From MED-G78 sp964343355 (GTDB taxonomy: Bacteria; Pseudomonadota; Gammaproteobacteria; Magnimaribacterales; D2472), in assembly GCA_964343355.1 (NCBI GenBank), contig CAYFJC010000027.1:1-17968 (forward strand): a stretch of DNA of 17,968 nt, in the 5' to 3' direction. A program made the position numbers and the translations under genes. This document shows positions 1 through 6,879 of this stretch, one piece after another. Under the pieces are notes generated by a model that saw nothing but the letters and a program-made list of their open reading frames with translations, ran no database searches and was not told where the DNA came from. Numbering within the stretch: the first letter of the stretch is position 1; each line of letters starts with the position of its first letter.

Positions 1-14
1 TTGTAGGCTTTATT

Positions 15-20
15 AGGAGA
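15..20 (+). promoter_or_regulatory. Possible Shine-Dalgarno AGGAGA for the BCCT gene
   Basis: AGGAGA lies six bases before an ATC codon at 27 that is in frame with the BCCT gene and directly follows an in-frame TAA at 24. There is no ATG, GTG or TTG in that frame between this site and the ATG at 114, although the intervening codons read as BCCT protein. The spacing fits initiation at ATC 27, but ATC is a very rare start codon, so this is tentative. Confidence 0.3.
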
Positions 21-113
21 ATCTAAATCTTTCATATTTTTAAAAACATTTCAGAACTTTCTAGGGATTGGAATAAGTCACTAGTAGTTATCCCTATTTT
101 ACTCTCATTTGGA

Positions 114-1526
114 ATGTGTGTGTATGCAATTAATGATCCTGTCACTACTGCTGCTCAGCTATCTAATATTTATAAACTAGTTGCACTAAGATTTGAGGGA
201 ATATTTCAATATGGCGCGCTATTCATTTTTTTCTTTTTAATTATTCTTGCTCTAACTAAAGTTGGTAATAAGAAAATTAAAGTTGCCAATATTTCTGAAT
301 ACTCTTTTATATCTTGGTCATCGATGTTATTTGCCTCTGGAATGGGGGCCACTATCCTTTACTGGTCACCTATAGAATGGGCCGCCTATTACAATACCCC
401 ACCTTTCGGCCTTGAAGTTGGGTCTACTGAGGCTATAAAAGTTATTAATACATATACCTCGTTTCATTGGGGTTTTAGTGGGTGGGCTATCTATGCTCTT
501 CCAGCTGTAGCATTTGCAATAGCATCAACTCGCAACCCCTCAACACCTCTTACGTTTGGATCAATTTTAGTTAGAGATGATTTTCCTTTTAGTGGAATTC
601 TTAAATCTATTTTAGATATATTCTTTATTTTTGGGATTCTCGCTGGAGCTGGTGTTGGGCTAGGGTTATCTTTTCCATTAATTGCTGAGATCGTAGCTTC
701 TCTCCTTGGAATATCCTCCTCACTAGTTTTAGAAATGTTAATACTTTTAATTTGTCTTTGTATTATTACAACAAGTGCTTACTTAGGAATAACTAAAGGC
801 ATAAAAAGACTTAGTAATATTAATATTGGCCTTTTAGGTTTTCTGCTTTTATTTGTTTTAGTGGTTGGGCCCACCTCATATATTCTTGCAAATAGTTTAG
901 AGGTGTTAGTAACATATACTCAAAAATTCATAGCTATGAGCACCTATGTAGGTAGTCAGTTTGTTCAAGACTGGACAGTTTTTTATTGGGCATGGTGGTT
1001 AGCTCTTGCTCCCTACTTAGGTGTATTTTTTGTAAATATATCAAATGGGAAAACAATTAGGCAGCTTATTTTAGGAACAATATTTATTGGTGGTTTTGGC
1101 AGCATTTTGCACTTTTTAATACTAGGTAATTATTCTTTACATTTATTTGAATCAAATGCCTTAGATATACCTGCGCTTTATGCCTCAGAGAAGCCTACGA
1201 AAGTTATTGTTGATGTAATTTTAACTTTGCCCTTAAGTTATTTAATGTTATTTATTTATGGTGTAATTTCTGTGATATTTTTATGCACTACGTATGATTC
1301 ATGTGCATATATTTTATCTAAGACTGCTATGCGAAGTTCTGATATGCAGCCTTCAAAAATTTTAAGAATAGTTTTCTCAATCTTATTGGTTATTCAGCCA
1401 GCAATTCTTATGTATCTTGGTGGTGTTAATACTGTAAAATGGATGCTCGTAATAACAGCCATTCCATTATTATTTATAAATATTTTATTAATTGGCTATA
1501 TCTTTAAAAATGTACAAAAAATCTAA
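114..1526 (+). CDS. BCCT family betaine/choline/carnitine transporter
   Basis: Inner-membrane carrier of the betaine-carnitine-choline transporter family, which takes up quaternary ammonium compounds by ion symport or antiport. The 470 residues from the first ATG are strongly hydrophobic. They contain the family's substrate-site region (GATILYWSPIEW, about residues 79-90), the FHWGFSGWAIYAL segment (about 117-129) and the diagnostic DWTVFYWAWW stretch followed by a cytoplasmic ISNGKTIRQ loop (about 290-320). The family is usually 500-700 residues. The frame stays open and family-like upstream to the stop at 24, adding TM1 residues such as SLVVIPILLSFG, so ATG 114 is only the first canonical start and cuts TM1 in half. 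The true start is probably at 27-48 on a non-canonical codon, or the sequence contains an error. The 3' end overlaps the next gene by 17 bases, implying co-transcription. Substrate is not determinable. Confidence 0.9.
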   Translation: MCVYAINDPVTTAAQLSNIYKLVALRFEGIFQYGALFIFFFLIILALTKVGNKKIKVANISEYSFISWSSMLFASGMGATILYWSPIEWAAYYNTPPFGLEVGSTEAIKVINTYTSFHWGFSGWAIYALPAVAFAIASTRNPSTPLTFGSILVRDDFPFSGILKSILDIFFIFGILAGAGVGLGLSFPLIAEIVASLLGISSSLVLEMLILLICLCIITTSAYLGITKGIKRLSNINIGLLGFLLLFVLVVGPTSYILANSLEVLVTYTQKFIAMSTYVGSQFVQDWTVFYWAWWLALAPYLGVFFVNISNGKTIRQLILGTIFIGGFGSILHFLILGNYSLHLFESNALDIPALYASEKPTKVIVDVILTLPLSYLMLFIYGVISVIFLCTTYDSCAYILSKTAMRSSDMQPSKILRIVFSILLVIQPAILMYLGGVNTVKWMLVITAIPLLFINILLIGYIFKNVQKI

Positions 1527-2388
1527 TAACTCAAATTACTACCTCCATAACTTCTCATCAATAGATGATACAAAAGACTCTGTACTTATGATTCCAGGCG
1601 CTGGAATGGATCATAGGATTGTAAAAGATATTAAATTAGATACTGATAAGTTTAATCAAACTCTTGCAATTGATTTACCTCATCATGGATATTCAACGGG
1701 CCCTAAGCTTACATCTATAGAAGAATATGCTGAAGGTATTGAAGAGGCTTTAGAGGATGTTGATGTTAGTAACTTTCATCTTTGTGGGCATAGTATGGGT
1801 GGGCTTATAGCACTTAGATTAGCTTTTAATCAAAAATTACAATTTAAATCTGTTAATATTCTGAATGCTTCGTGCCCAATGTTTGTCGGCGGTGCACTTC
1901 TTGATGATTCAAGAAAAAATTTAGATTCAGCCATGGATATGTTAACTACTTATGGAGTAAATCAAGCTCCCAAGGCAAAGTCCTCAGGCCCAATGTTTGG
2001 AACTATGGGTTCTGGCTTCTATCAAAAAAAATCTGATCTCATTAATACACCATACGGAAGTAAAAAAATTGTTGATAAAATTGATGATGAAATAGATTTA
2101 TATGCTCTAAAGAAACTTTTTAATCAGATAACAAAAGATATTCTTAACAATGATCTAACTGCATGCAAAAATTTTGCAATTAATGATGAAGACATCACCA
2201 ATTATGAGAAATCGATAAGTTTTATTTTAGGCGAAAAAGATAAACTTATACCTATTAAGTATGTTGAGAAATTTTGTGAAGGCTTAAAAAAATCTGAGAT
2301 AGTGGTCTTAGAAAACTTAAGTCACTTTACGTTTTACGAAGACCCTACCAAGCTCTCAAGCGAGCTTGGTAAGTTATTATCTAAATAA
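1510..2388 (+). CDS. Alpha/beta hydrolase (MhpC/lactonase-like fold)
   Basis: Soluble alpha/beta-fold serine hydrolase of 292 residues with no signal peptide, so cytoplasmic. Numbered from ATG 1510, it shows the oxyanion segment MIPGAGMDH (about 27-35), a DLPHHGYS strand-loop (about 55-62), the nucleophile elbow CGHSMGG with Ser95, the acid in LGEKDKLIP (Asp244) and the base in NLSHFTF (His272). The triad is complete. A TTG six codons upstream at 1492 is in frame but has no ribosome site; ATG 1510 is preferred. The gene overlaps the end of the BCCT gene, so it probably acts on something related to the imported compound, for example an ester or lactone. That link is inference; the fold also covers haloperoxidases, dehalogenases and C-C hydrolases, and the substrate cannot be read from sequence. 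It ends three bases from the convergent TonB receptor gene. Confidence 0.88.
   Translation: MYKKSNNSNYYLHNFSSIDDTKDSVLMIPGAGMDHRIVKDIKLDTDKFNQTLAIDLPHHGYSTGPKLTSIEEYAEGIEEALEDVDVSNFHLCGHSMGGLIALRLAFNQKLQFKSVNILNASCPMFVGGALLDDSRKNLDSAMDMLTTYGVNQAPKAKSSGPMFGTMGSGFYQKKSDLINTPYGSKKIVDKIDDEIDLYALKKLFNQITKDILNNDLTACKNFAINDEDITNYEKSISFILGEKDKLIPIKYVEKFCEGLKKSEIVVLENLSHFTFYEDPTKLSSELGKLLSK
2346..2371. terminator. Perfect 10-bp hairpin at the convergent gene ends
   Basis: TACCAAGCTC (2346-2355) and GAGCTTGGTA (2362-2371) form a perfect 10-bp stem with a 6-base loop inside the last codons of the hydrolase gene. The convergent receptor gene stops at 2392, leaving only three intergenic bases. On the + strand the hairpin is followed by an AT-rich tract without a clean T-run. 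It may act as a bidirectional terminator or transcript-end stabiliser embedded in coding sequence. The stem is directly visible; the function is inferred. Confidence 0.4.
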
Positions 2389-2391
2389 TTA

Positions 2392-4785
2392 TTAAAATCT
2401 GTATCTTAATCTAAGGCCAATAGTTCTTGGCTTACTTCCTGTTCTTCTGACATCACCAAAGTCATCATATATTCCAAGAGTTGGATCAGAATCATGAACA
2501 TTTTCAAGATAAAGTTCTACAGAAGCATTCTGAAGGAATCCAAGTAGATCATCAGCGTCACTACTCCCTTTGCTTGAAGGATTAACTCCAAATCTTAAGT
2601 TTGCTAGTGAATATGATGCATTGGTATCTGTATTTGCAGATGATTGATAGCTTTCACCAGTATATGAATGATCGTAGCTAACGTATGCATCTCTATTTCT
2701 AATGACAAAATCTTTATTCATTGACATTACAAATTGTTGAGTTGGTACATAAGCTAGTTGATTACCTTTTGGAGTTGATAGCACGCCCTGAAGATCGTAT
2801 ATATCTTCTTTAAATTCAGGATTAGTTAAAGCAAGCATTAATGATGCATTAAAACTATCTGAAATATTAAAGTAACTCTCAAGCTCTAGTCCTGTTATGG
2901 TTGCTTGACCAACATTCTGAACAAAGGCTACGGTTAATAAATCATATATATAACTAGTTGATTGGAAATCATCCCAGTTCATGGTGTGTAAATTACCATT
3001 GAATACAATTTTGCCATTAGCTAAAGTTGACTTAAAGCCTACTTCAAAATTTGTTAAAGTGTCTGAATCATAAGTTGCAGGAACAATGCCTGATTCACGC
3101 GCCTTCTTATTTAATCTATTCGTTCCACTTGGTCTAAAGCCTTCTGAATAAGTAGCATAAAATAAAACATCATCATTGAATTTGTGAGCTAAGTTAATCT
3201 TAGGTGCAATATCAGATACATCTTTTGAGTATTTCTCAGTTCTTCCAGCTGCCCACGATAATATAGGGTGATCTGTATAGTAGCCCATGTAACCATCCTT
3301 AGCATCAAAGATAGCTTCATTTTTATAAGCACGAAGTCCAACTGTAAAGTCAGTTTTATCATCAATCGGCCAAGTTGCTTCACCAAAAATAGCTTTTTGA
3401 CTATCCTCTCTTACATTATCTTGTTTCCACCATCTGCCTTGAACAGATGCAAGAGTATTTGAGATAGCAGGCATATTGTATGTAGTTGAATATGCTAACT
3501 CCTGATCTTCAATAAAGACTCCTAAAATCCATCTAAAGCCTGAATCATCAGAGGATTGCATTCTGAATTCAGTACTTTGTCTATCATACTGATCATTTTC
3601 AACATAAAACATTCTTGCATCTGTAGATGCATAGTAATCATAGTCATAAGCATATGCAGTGTAAGAATCGTAATAGTTTGTATATACATAATTAGTATAG
3701 TCATATGTATAATCTATTTCACGATCAAATATTGATGTATTGAATGTAAATTCAACATCATCTGATAAATTTCCAGCAATAGTTAATGATGTTTGAGTAA
3801 ATTCATCATCAAAAGTTTCATCACCAAACCTTGAATTTTTTCTTGCACCCTCTGCAACATCAGTTTCCCATGATCCATTTGAAAAAGACTCATGACTTAA
3901 GAATGATAGATCTACAGTCGTGCCGCTTGCCATATCATGACCTAAACGAATTCTATGACCAGATTTATCTATCCAGTTATAGTCATCTTCAACATAACTA
4001 CTATTATCAATCGTAGCCCCTGTGTAGTAAAAGCTAACAGTAGAAGGAACGTTATCTATCCAACCGCCGTTGCTGATGTCATATGCACTAATTCTAATAG
4101 CCGTACTTGAACCCAGTGGTATGTTTACAAAAGTCTCAAGTGACTCATCACTAGAACCATCATGAATATCACCACGTTCAATATCAAAACCTGCTTCAAA
4201 GCCAGATGGATCTGGCTTATTTGTAATAATCTTAACTGTTCCAGATTGAGATGAAGATCCATACAAAGTTCCTTGAGGTCCTTTCAATATTTCAACTCTA
4301 TTTATATCATAAATATGCGGATCTGGATTTCCACCAATAGTTGATACTGGTTGTTCATCAATATAATAAGCAGTAGAAGCCTGAGCTCCTGCTCTATTCC
4401 CAAAACCACCATCAGAAACACCTCGAATATAAAAATATGAATTTCCTGATCCGCTTGAATCCATAGTTATTGATGGAGATAAAGCTGCGATACCAGCAAA
4501 ATCAGTAATATTTTTAGCTTCAAGCTCTTCAGAACCAATAGCTTGAACTGCCATAGGTAAATCTTGAATATTAGTTGCTCTTTTAGAAGCTGTAACTATT
4601 ATCTCTTCTACATTTGAATCAGCCTCCTCAGCATTAAGGGTATTAATCTGAGAAAAACCAAGACCTATAGATAAAGCGCCTAAATATGACATTGCATATT
4701 TATTATCTTTAAATATATCTCTAAGTAATAAAGTTAATGGATCTGCTTTCTTTTCAAAAAGAGGTTTAAGTAAAATATTGTTCAT
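2392..4785 (-). CDS. TonB-dependent outer membrane receptor
   Basis: Outer-membrane beta-barrel transporter of 797 residues that imports a scarce ligand using TonB-ExbBD energy. The start ATG follows a strong TAGGGGGAT ribosome site five bases upstream. The N-terminus has an unusually long hydrophilic n-region (about 30 residues) before a hydrophobic stretch and a likely signal cleavage near NAEEA (about 51-55). A TonB box-like EEIIVTASKR lies at 60-69. The plug domain (about 70-190) includes LPMAVQAIG, YFYIRGVSDGG, YYIDEQPVS and the hallmark EILKGPQGTLYGSSS (165-179) followed by GTVKIITNKP. The rest is barrel, ending in a C-terminal Phe after RLRYR, as expected for BAM recognition. Residues 359-386 are extremely Tyr/Asp rich. 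It is similar in layout to receptors of the iron-complex/OMR type, but in marine gammaproteobacteria these also import carbohydrates and other organics, so no ligand is assigned. Its - strand neighbours upstream are two ester hydrolases. Confidence 0.95.
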   Translation of the reverse strand: MNNILLKPLFEKKADPLTLLLRDIFKDNKYAMSYLGALSIGLGFSQINTLNAEEADSNVEEIIVTASKRATNIQDLPMAVQAIGSEELEAKNITDFAGIAALSPSITMDSSGSGNSYFYIRGVSDGGFGNRAGAQASTAYYIDEQPVSTIGGNPDPHIYDINRVEILKGPQGTLYGSSSQSGTVKIITNKPDPSGFEAGFDIERGDIHDGSSDESLETFVNIPLGSSTAIRISAYDISNGGWIDNVPSTVSFYYTGATIDNSSYVEDDYNWIDKSGHRIRLGHDMASGTTVDLSFLSHESFSNGSWETDVAEGARKNSRFGDETFDDEFTQTSLTIAGNLSDDVEFTFNTSIFDREIDYTYDYTNYVYTNYYDSYTAYAYDYDYYASTDARMFYVENDQYDRQSTEFRMQSSDDSGFRWILGVFIEDQELAYSTTYNMPAISNTLASVQGRWWKQDNVREDSQKAIFGEATWPIDDKTDFTVGLRAYKNEAIFDAKDGYMGYYTDHPILSWAAGRTEKYSKDVSDIAPKINLAHKFNDDVLFYATYSEGFRPSGTNRLNKKARESGIVPATYDSDTLTNFEVGFKSTLANGKIVFNGNLHTMNWDDFQSTSYIYDLLTVAFVQNVGQATITGLELESYFNISDSFNASLMLALTNPEFKEDIYDLQGVLSTPKGNQLAYVPTQQFVMSMNKDFVIRNRDAYVSYDHSYTGESYQSSANTDTNASYSLANLRFGVNPSSKGSSDADDLLGFLQNASVELYLENVHDSDPTLGIYDDFGDVRRTGSKPRTIGLRLRYRF

Positions 4786-4790
4786 GCTAT

Positions 4791-4841
4791 CCCCCTAGCA
4801 AGGCTAAATTTTAGTATATATATAGGTTTACTAAGTAAACT
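4791..4841 (-). promoter_or_regulatory. Promoter and ribosome site of the TonB receptor gene
   Basis: Reading the - strand, GGGGG at 4795-4791 sits five bases before the ATG and is the clearest Shine-Dalgarno in the window. A TATACT -10-like box lies at 4818-4813, preceded at 15 bp by TTTACT (4839-4834) as a poor -35. The AT-rich surroundings offer alternatives, so exact boxes are uncertain, but this is the only place a promoter could sit between the two genes. Confidence 0.45.
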
Positions 4842-4845
4842 TATA
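4821..4845. promoter_or_regulatory. Imperfect palindrome, possible operator upstream of the receptor gene
   Basis: GTTTAC-TAA-GTAAAC (4826-4840) is a perfect 6-bp inverted repeat with a 3-base centre, flanked symmetrically by TATA on both sides after one mismatched position. It overlaps the predicted -35 of the receptor gene about 36-60 bases before its ATG. The size and position suit a dimeric repressor operator. It is not a recognisable Fur box, and no regulator gene is visible in the window. Confidence 0.35.
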
Positions 4846-4909
4846 CCTAATATTAGCATAGGAAATGCATATTTAATGAGATTTAAGGGTTTTTTTAAAA
4901 GAGCTACTA

Positions 4910-5935
4910 TTAATCAAAAAGTCTATCAAGAAGATATTTTGAACCTAATACTTTATTAATCTTTCTACATTCATTATAAATGATCTCAGATTGGATATTT
5001 GCTCTGCAATAACCCTCGTTAGATGAGATTCCAGGCCAAGCATGCCCAGCTTCTGAATTTATGATTGCTGTAATGGTTACATTATTATCACAATTATAAT
5101 AAAGAGTCTCTGAAGATTTAAAGGGTGAGGTTATTTCAGAATTTTTGACATCTTTACAATTAAATTCTGAAGACCATGAGGATGCAGTATTTTTAATAGG
5201 TTCATAAAAATAACCACCCGAGGACCTAATTGATATTGGTGGCACTGATTTATCAAGCAATCCGCCATAGATTATCAAACTTATAGGAAGTTTAGGTACG
5301 CAACTTAATTTATGAGGCTGCATACCAACAATATTAATAACCCCATTAAAAATGTCAGGATACTCACAACCAACTAATTGAGCCATCATGCCGCCATTAC
5401 TTAGACCCATAATATAGGTGTCATCAATTACAAATTCTTCAGAAACTTTTAGCGCTATCGTTTTTATAAATTCTGAGTCATTAATACAACTTGTCCAATA
5501 ACAGTTATCTTTATTTTTGCAGCTTGGAAATGGAGGTGCGCTTTGAGAGGTATCTTCGCAAATCTTAATCTCTGGATTATTAGTAGTTAATGGTCCCAGA
5601 TGATTCCATGAGCTTGAATAGGTTTTTTTAATAATTTTTGAGCCATCCTCTTTAGTCATTTCAGAACTTGGATAAAAATAATTACCTTGCGGGTATGCAA
5701 TTATTAGACCCATCTCTTCAGCATATAAATTGAAACCACCTGTTGTTTCTTTTTCAAAACCTGATGCAGATCCAGAAAATCCATGAAGACCAATGATTAA
5801 CTTATAAGAATCTTTCTTTACTGAAGGAGTAAATAGTAAATATGAGCGCTCTTCATCACCATGCATAATGGTAATTTTTTCCATGGCATCAAGGAGTGGA
5901 GCAAAAATTAAAAATATATATATAAGCAACTTCAT
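4910..5935 (-). CDS. Secreted PHB depolymerase / feruloyl esterase-like hydrolase (LpqC type)
   Basis: Exported alpha/beta hydrolase of the polyhydroxybutyrate-depolymerase/feruloyl-esterase group, expected to cleave esters in the periplasm or outside. A signal peptide is evident: MKLLIYIFLIFAPLLDA with cleavage near residue 17. Family landmarks are LIIGLHGFSGSASGFE (47-61), the LIIAYPQG strand (77-84), the nucleophile elbow GLSNGGMMA (Ser179), IYGGLLDKSVP with the probable acid Asp228, and GHAWPG with His298. About 341 residues is typical. Ten cysteines, four of them clustered between residues 125 and 150 in an insert ending CYWTSC, suggest disulfides and fit export. The start overlaps the stop of the upstream lipase-like gene as ATGA, so the two are translationally coupled. 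The exact ester (feruloyl, acetyl-xylan, PHB oligomer, lipid) cannot be told. The next gene downstream is a TonB receptor, consistent with uptake of the product. Confidence 0.85.
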   Translation of the reverse strand: MKLLIYIFLIFAPLLDAMEKITIMHGDEERSYLLFTPSVKKDSYKLIIGLHGFSGSASGFEKETTGGFNLYAEEMGLIIAYPQGNYFYPSSEMTKEDGSKIIKKTYSSSWNHLGPLTTNNPEIKICEDTSQSAPPFPSCKNKDNCYWTSCINDSEFIKTIALKVSEEFVIDDTYIMGLSNGGMMAQLVGCEYPDIFNGVINIVGMQPHKLSCVPKLPISLIIYGGLLDKSVPPISIRSSGGYFYEPIKNTASSWSSEFNCKDVKNSEITSPFKSSETLYYNCDNNVTITAIINSEAGHAWPGISSNEGYCRANIQSEIIYNECRKINKVLGSKYLLDRLFD

Positions 5936-6843
5936 GAATTTAAAAATTCGGAGATCTTGCTTAATGCTTGCTCTTTTTTAAGTTCATTTAATATTTCATG
6001 ACGCAGTTCAGGTAAAAGAACGAGTTTTACAGATTCATTGTATTTGCCTAAAAACTTATGGAGAGCTTCAACACCCCTTCCGTTTTCTCCTACTGGATCC
6101 TGAGTGCCTGCGATTAATAAAATTGATAAATTTTTATCAATGGATAACATCTTTTTATGAGAAAAGGATTCAATGACTCCGTTAGCTAAATCCTCATACA
6201 ATTGATTGGTTGGAATAAATCCGCACAAAGGATTATTAATATATTCATCGACACTCTCATTATTGCTAGATAACCAGTCATGGGTTGTTCGATTAGGTTT
6301 AAATTGAGAGTTAAATTGCTGTGTTGTTAATAAATCAGAAAAGTGACTTTGACCTTTAGCTCCTTTAAAAAATTTAATAATTTTGATTACTAATTTTTGC
6401 AGCATTAGTTTTGTAACAGACAATTTTGATGATGCAGATAATATTACCTTAGAAGGAGAAATATCTCTTTGTAAAAGAGCAAGCGTTAGCCAGGTTCCCA
6501 TACTGTGTGCCAGGATAATATGAGGAAGGTCTTCATAGACAGTTTGTATTTTTTTAAAAGAGGTTTCCATATCGTCCACAACAAGATTCCATCCATCTTT
6601 TTCAGAAAAGAATCCTGGAACTGCACCAGATTCAATCCAGTGTCCATGACCTCTATGATCTATTCCTGCAACGTGATAACCCAATGAATTTAAATATTTA
6701 GTGGTGTGAGTATATCTTCCAAAATATTCTGCCAAGCCATGATAGATATGAATTACTCCTTTAGGAGTATCAGACAAGTCAGATTCAGATATAAAAATCT
6801 TTATAGAATCACTTTTTAAAGTTTCGGCTGTAATAAATTTCAT
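5932..6843 (-). CDS. Lysophospholipase / monoacylglycerol lipase family hydrolase
   Basis: Alpha/beta hydrolase of the Hydrolase_4 (PldB / monoacylglycerol lipase) family, 303 residues, no signal peptide, so probably cytoplasmic. It shows the family string HIYHGLAEYFGRYTH (32-46), IDHRGHG (61-67), the nucleophile elbow LAHSMGTW (Ser114), a FKPNRTTHDWLSSN stretch typical of the cap (181-194), NPLCGF (204-209), the acid in AGTQDP (Asp249) and the base in ELRHEILNE (His282). The catalytic triad is complete. Expected substrates are monoacylglycerols or lysophospholipids; a broader carboxylesterase role is possible. It is first in a two-gene unit with the secreted esterase (ATGA overlap) and only 36 bases separate it from the divergent ketoacyl synthase gene, so both directions share one short promoter region. 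The start follows AAACGTTT with no clear ribosome site. Confidence 0.88.
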   Translation of the reverse strand: MKFITAETLKSDSIKIFISESDLSDTPKGVIHIYHGLAEYFGRYTHTTKYLNSLGYHVAGIDHRGHGHWIESGAVPGFFSEKDGWNLVVDDMETSFKKIQTVYEDLPHIILAHSMGTWLTLALLQRDISPSKVILSASSKLSVTKLMLQKLVIKIIKFFKGAKGQSHFSDLLTTQQFNSQFKPNRTTHDWLSSNNESVDEYINNPLCGFIPTNQLYEDLANGVIESFSHKKMLSIDKNLSILLIAGTQDPVGENGRGVEALHKFLGKYNESVKLVLLPELRHEILNELKKEQALSKISEFLNS

Positions 6844-6879
6844 AAACGTTTAAAATATTATGACTTAATTTTAAATTAT
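6844..6879. promoter_or_regulatory. Shared divergent promoter region
   Basis: Only 36 very AT-rich bases separate the lipase-like gene (- strand) from the ketoacyl synthase gene (+ strand). An 8-bp palindrome AAACGTTT occupies 6844-6851, TATTAT at 6856-6861 could be the + strand -10, and TAATAT (6860-6855 on the - strand) the opposite one. Neither gene has a visible Shine-Dalgarno. Any regulator binding here would affect both transcripts. Confidence 0.4.

Noticed and set aside
1492..1509. TTG start adding six residues to the alpha/beta hydrolase
   Set aside because: No ribosome site precedes it, and ATG 1510 gives a normal N-terminus.
3189..3704. Several 60-65 codon frames overlapping the TonB receptor on both strands
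   Set aside because: Low-complexity translations in other frames of the Tyr-rich barrel region; the receptor frame fully explains the DNA.
4880..4909. T-run and AT-rich sequence after the secreted esterase as a terminator
   Set aside because: No stable GC stem could be paired; the T-run lies on the + strand, wrong for the - strand gene.
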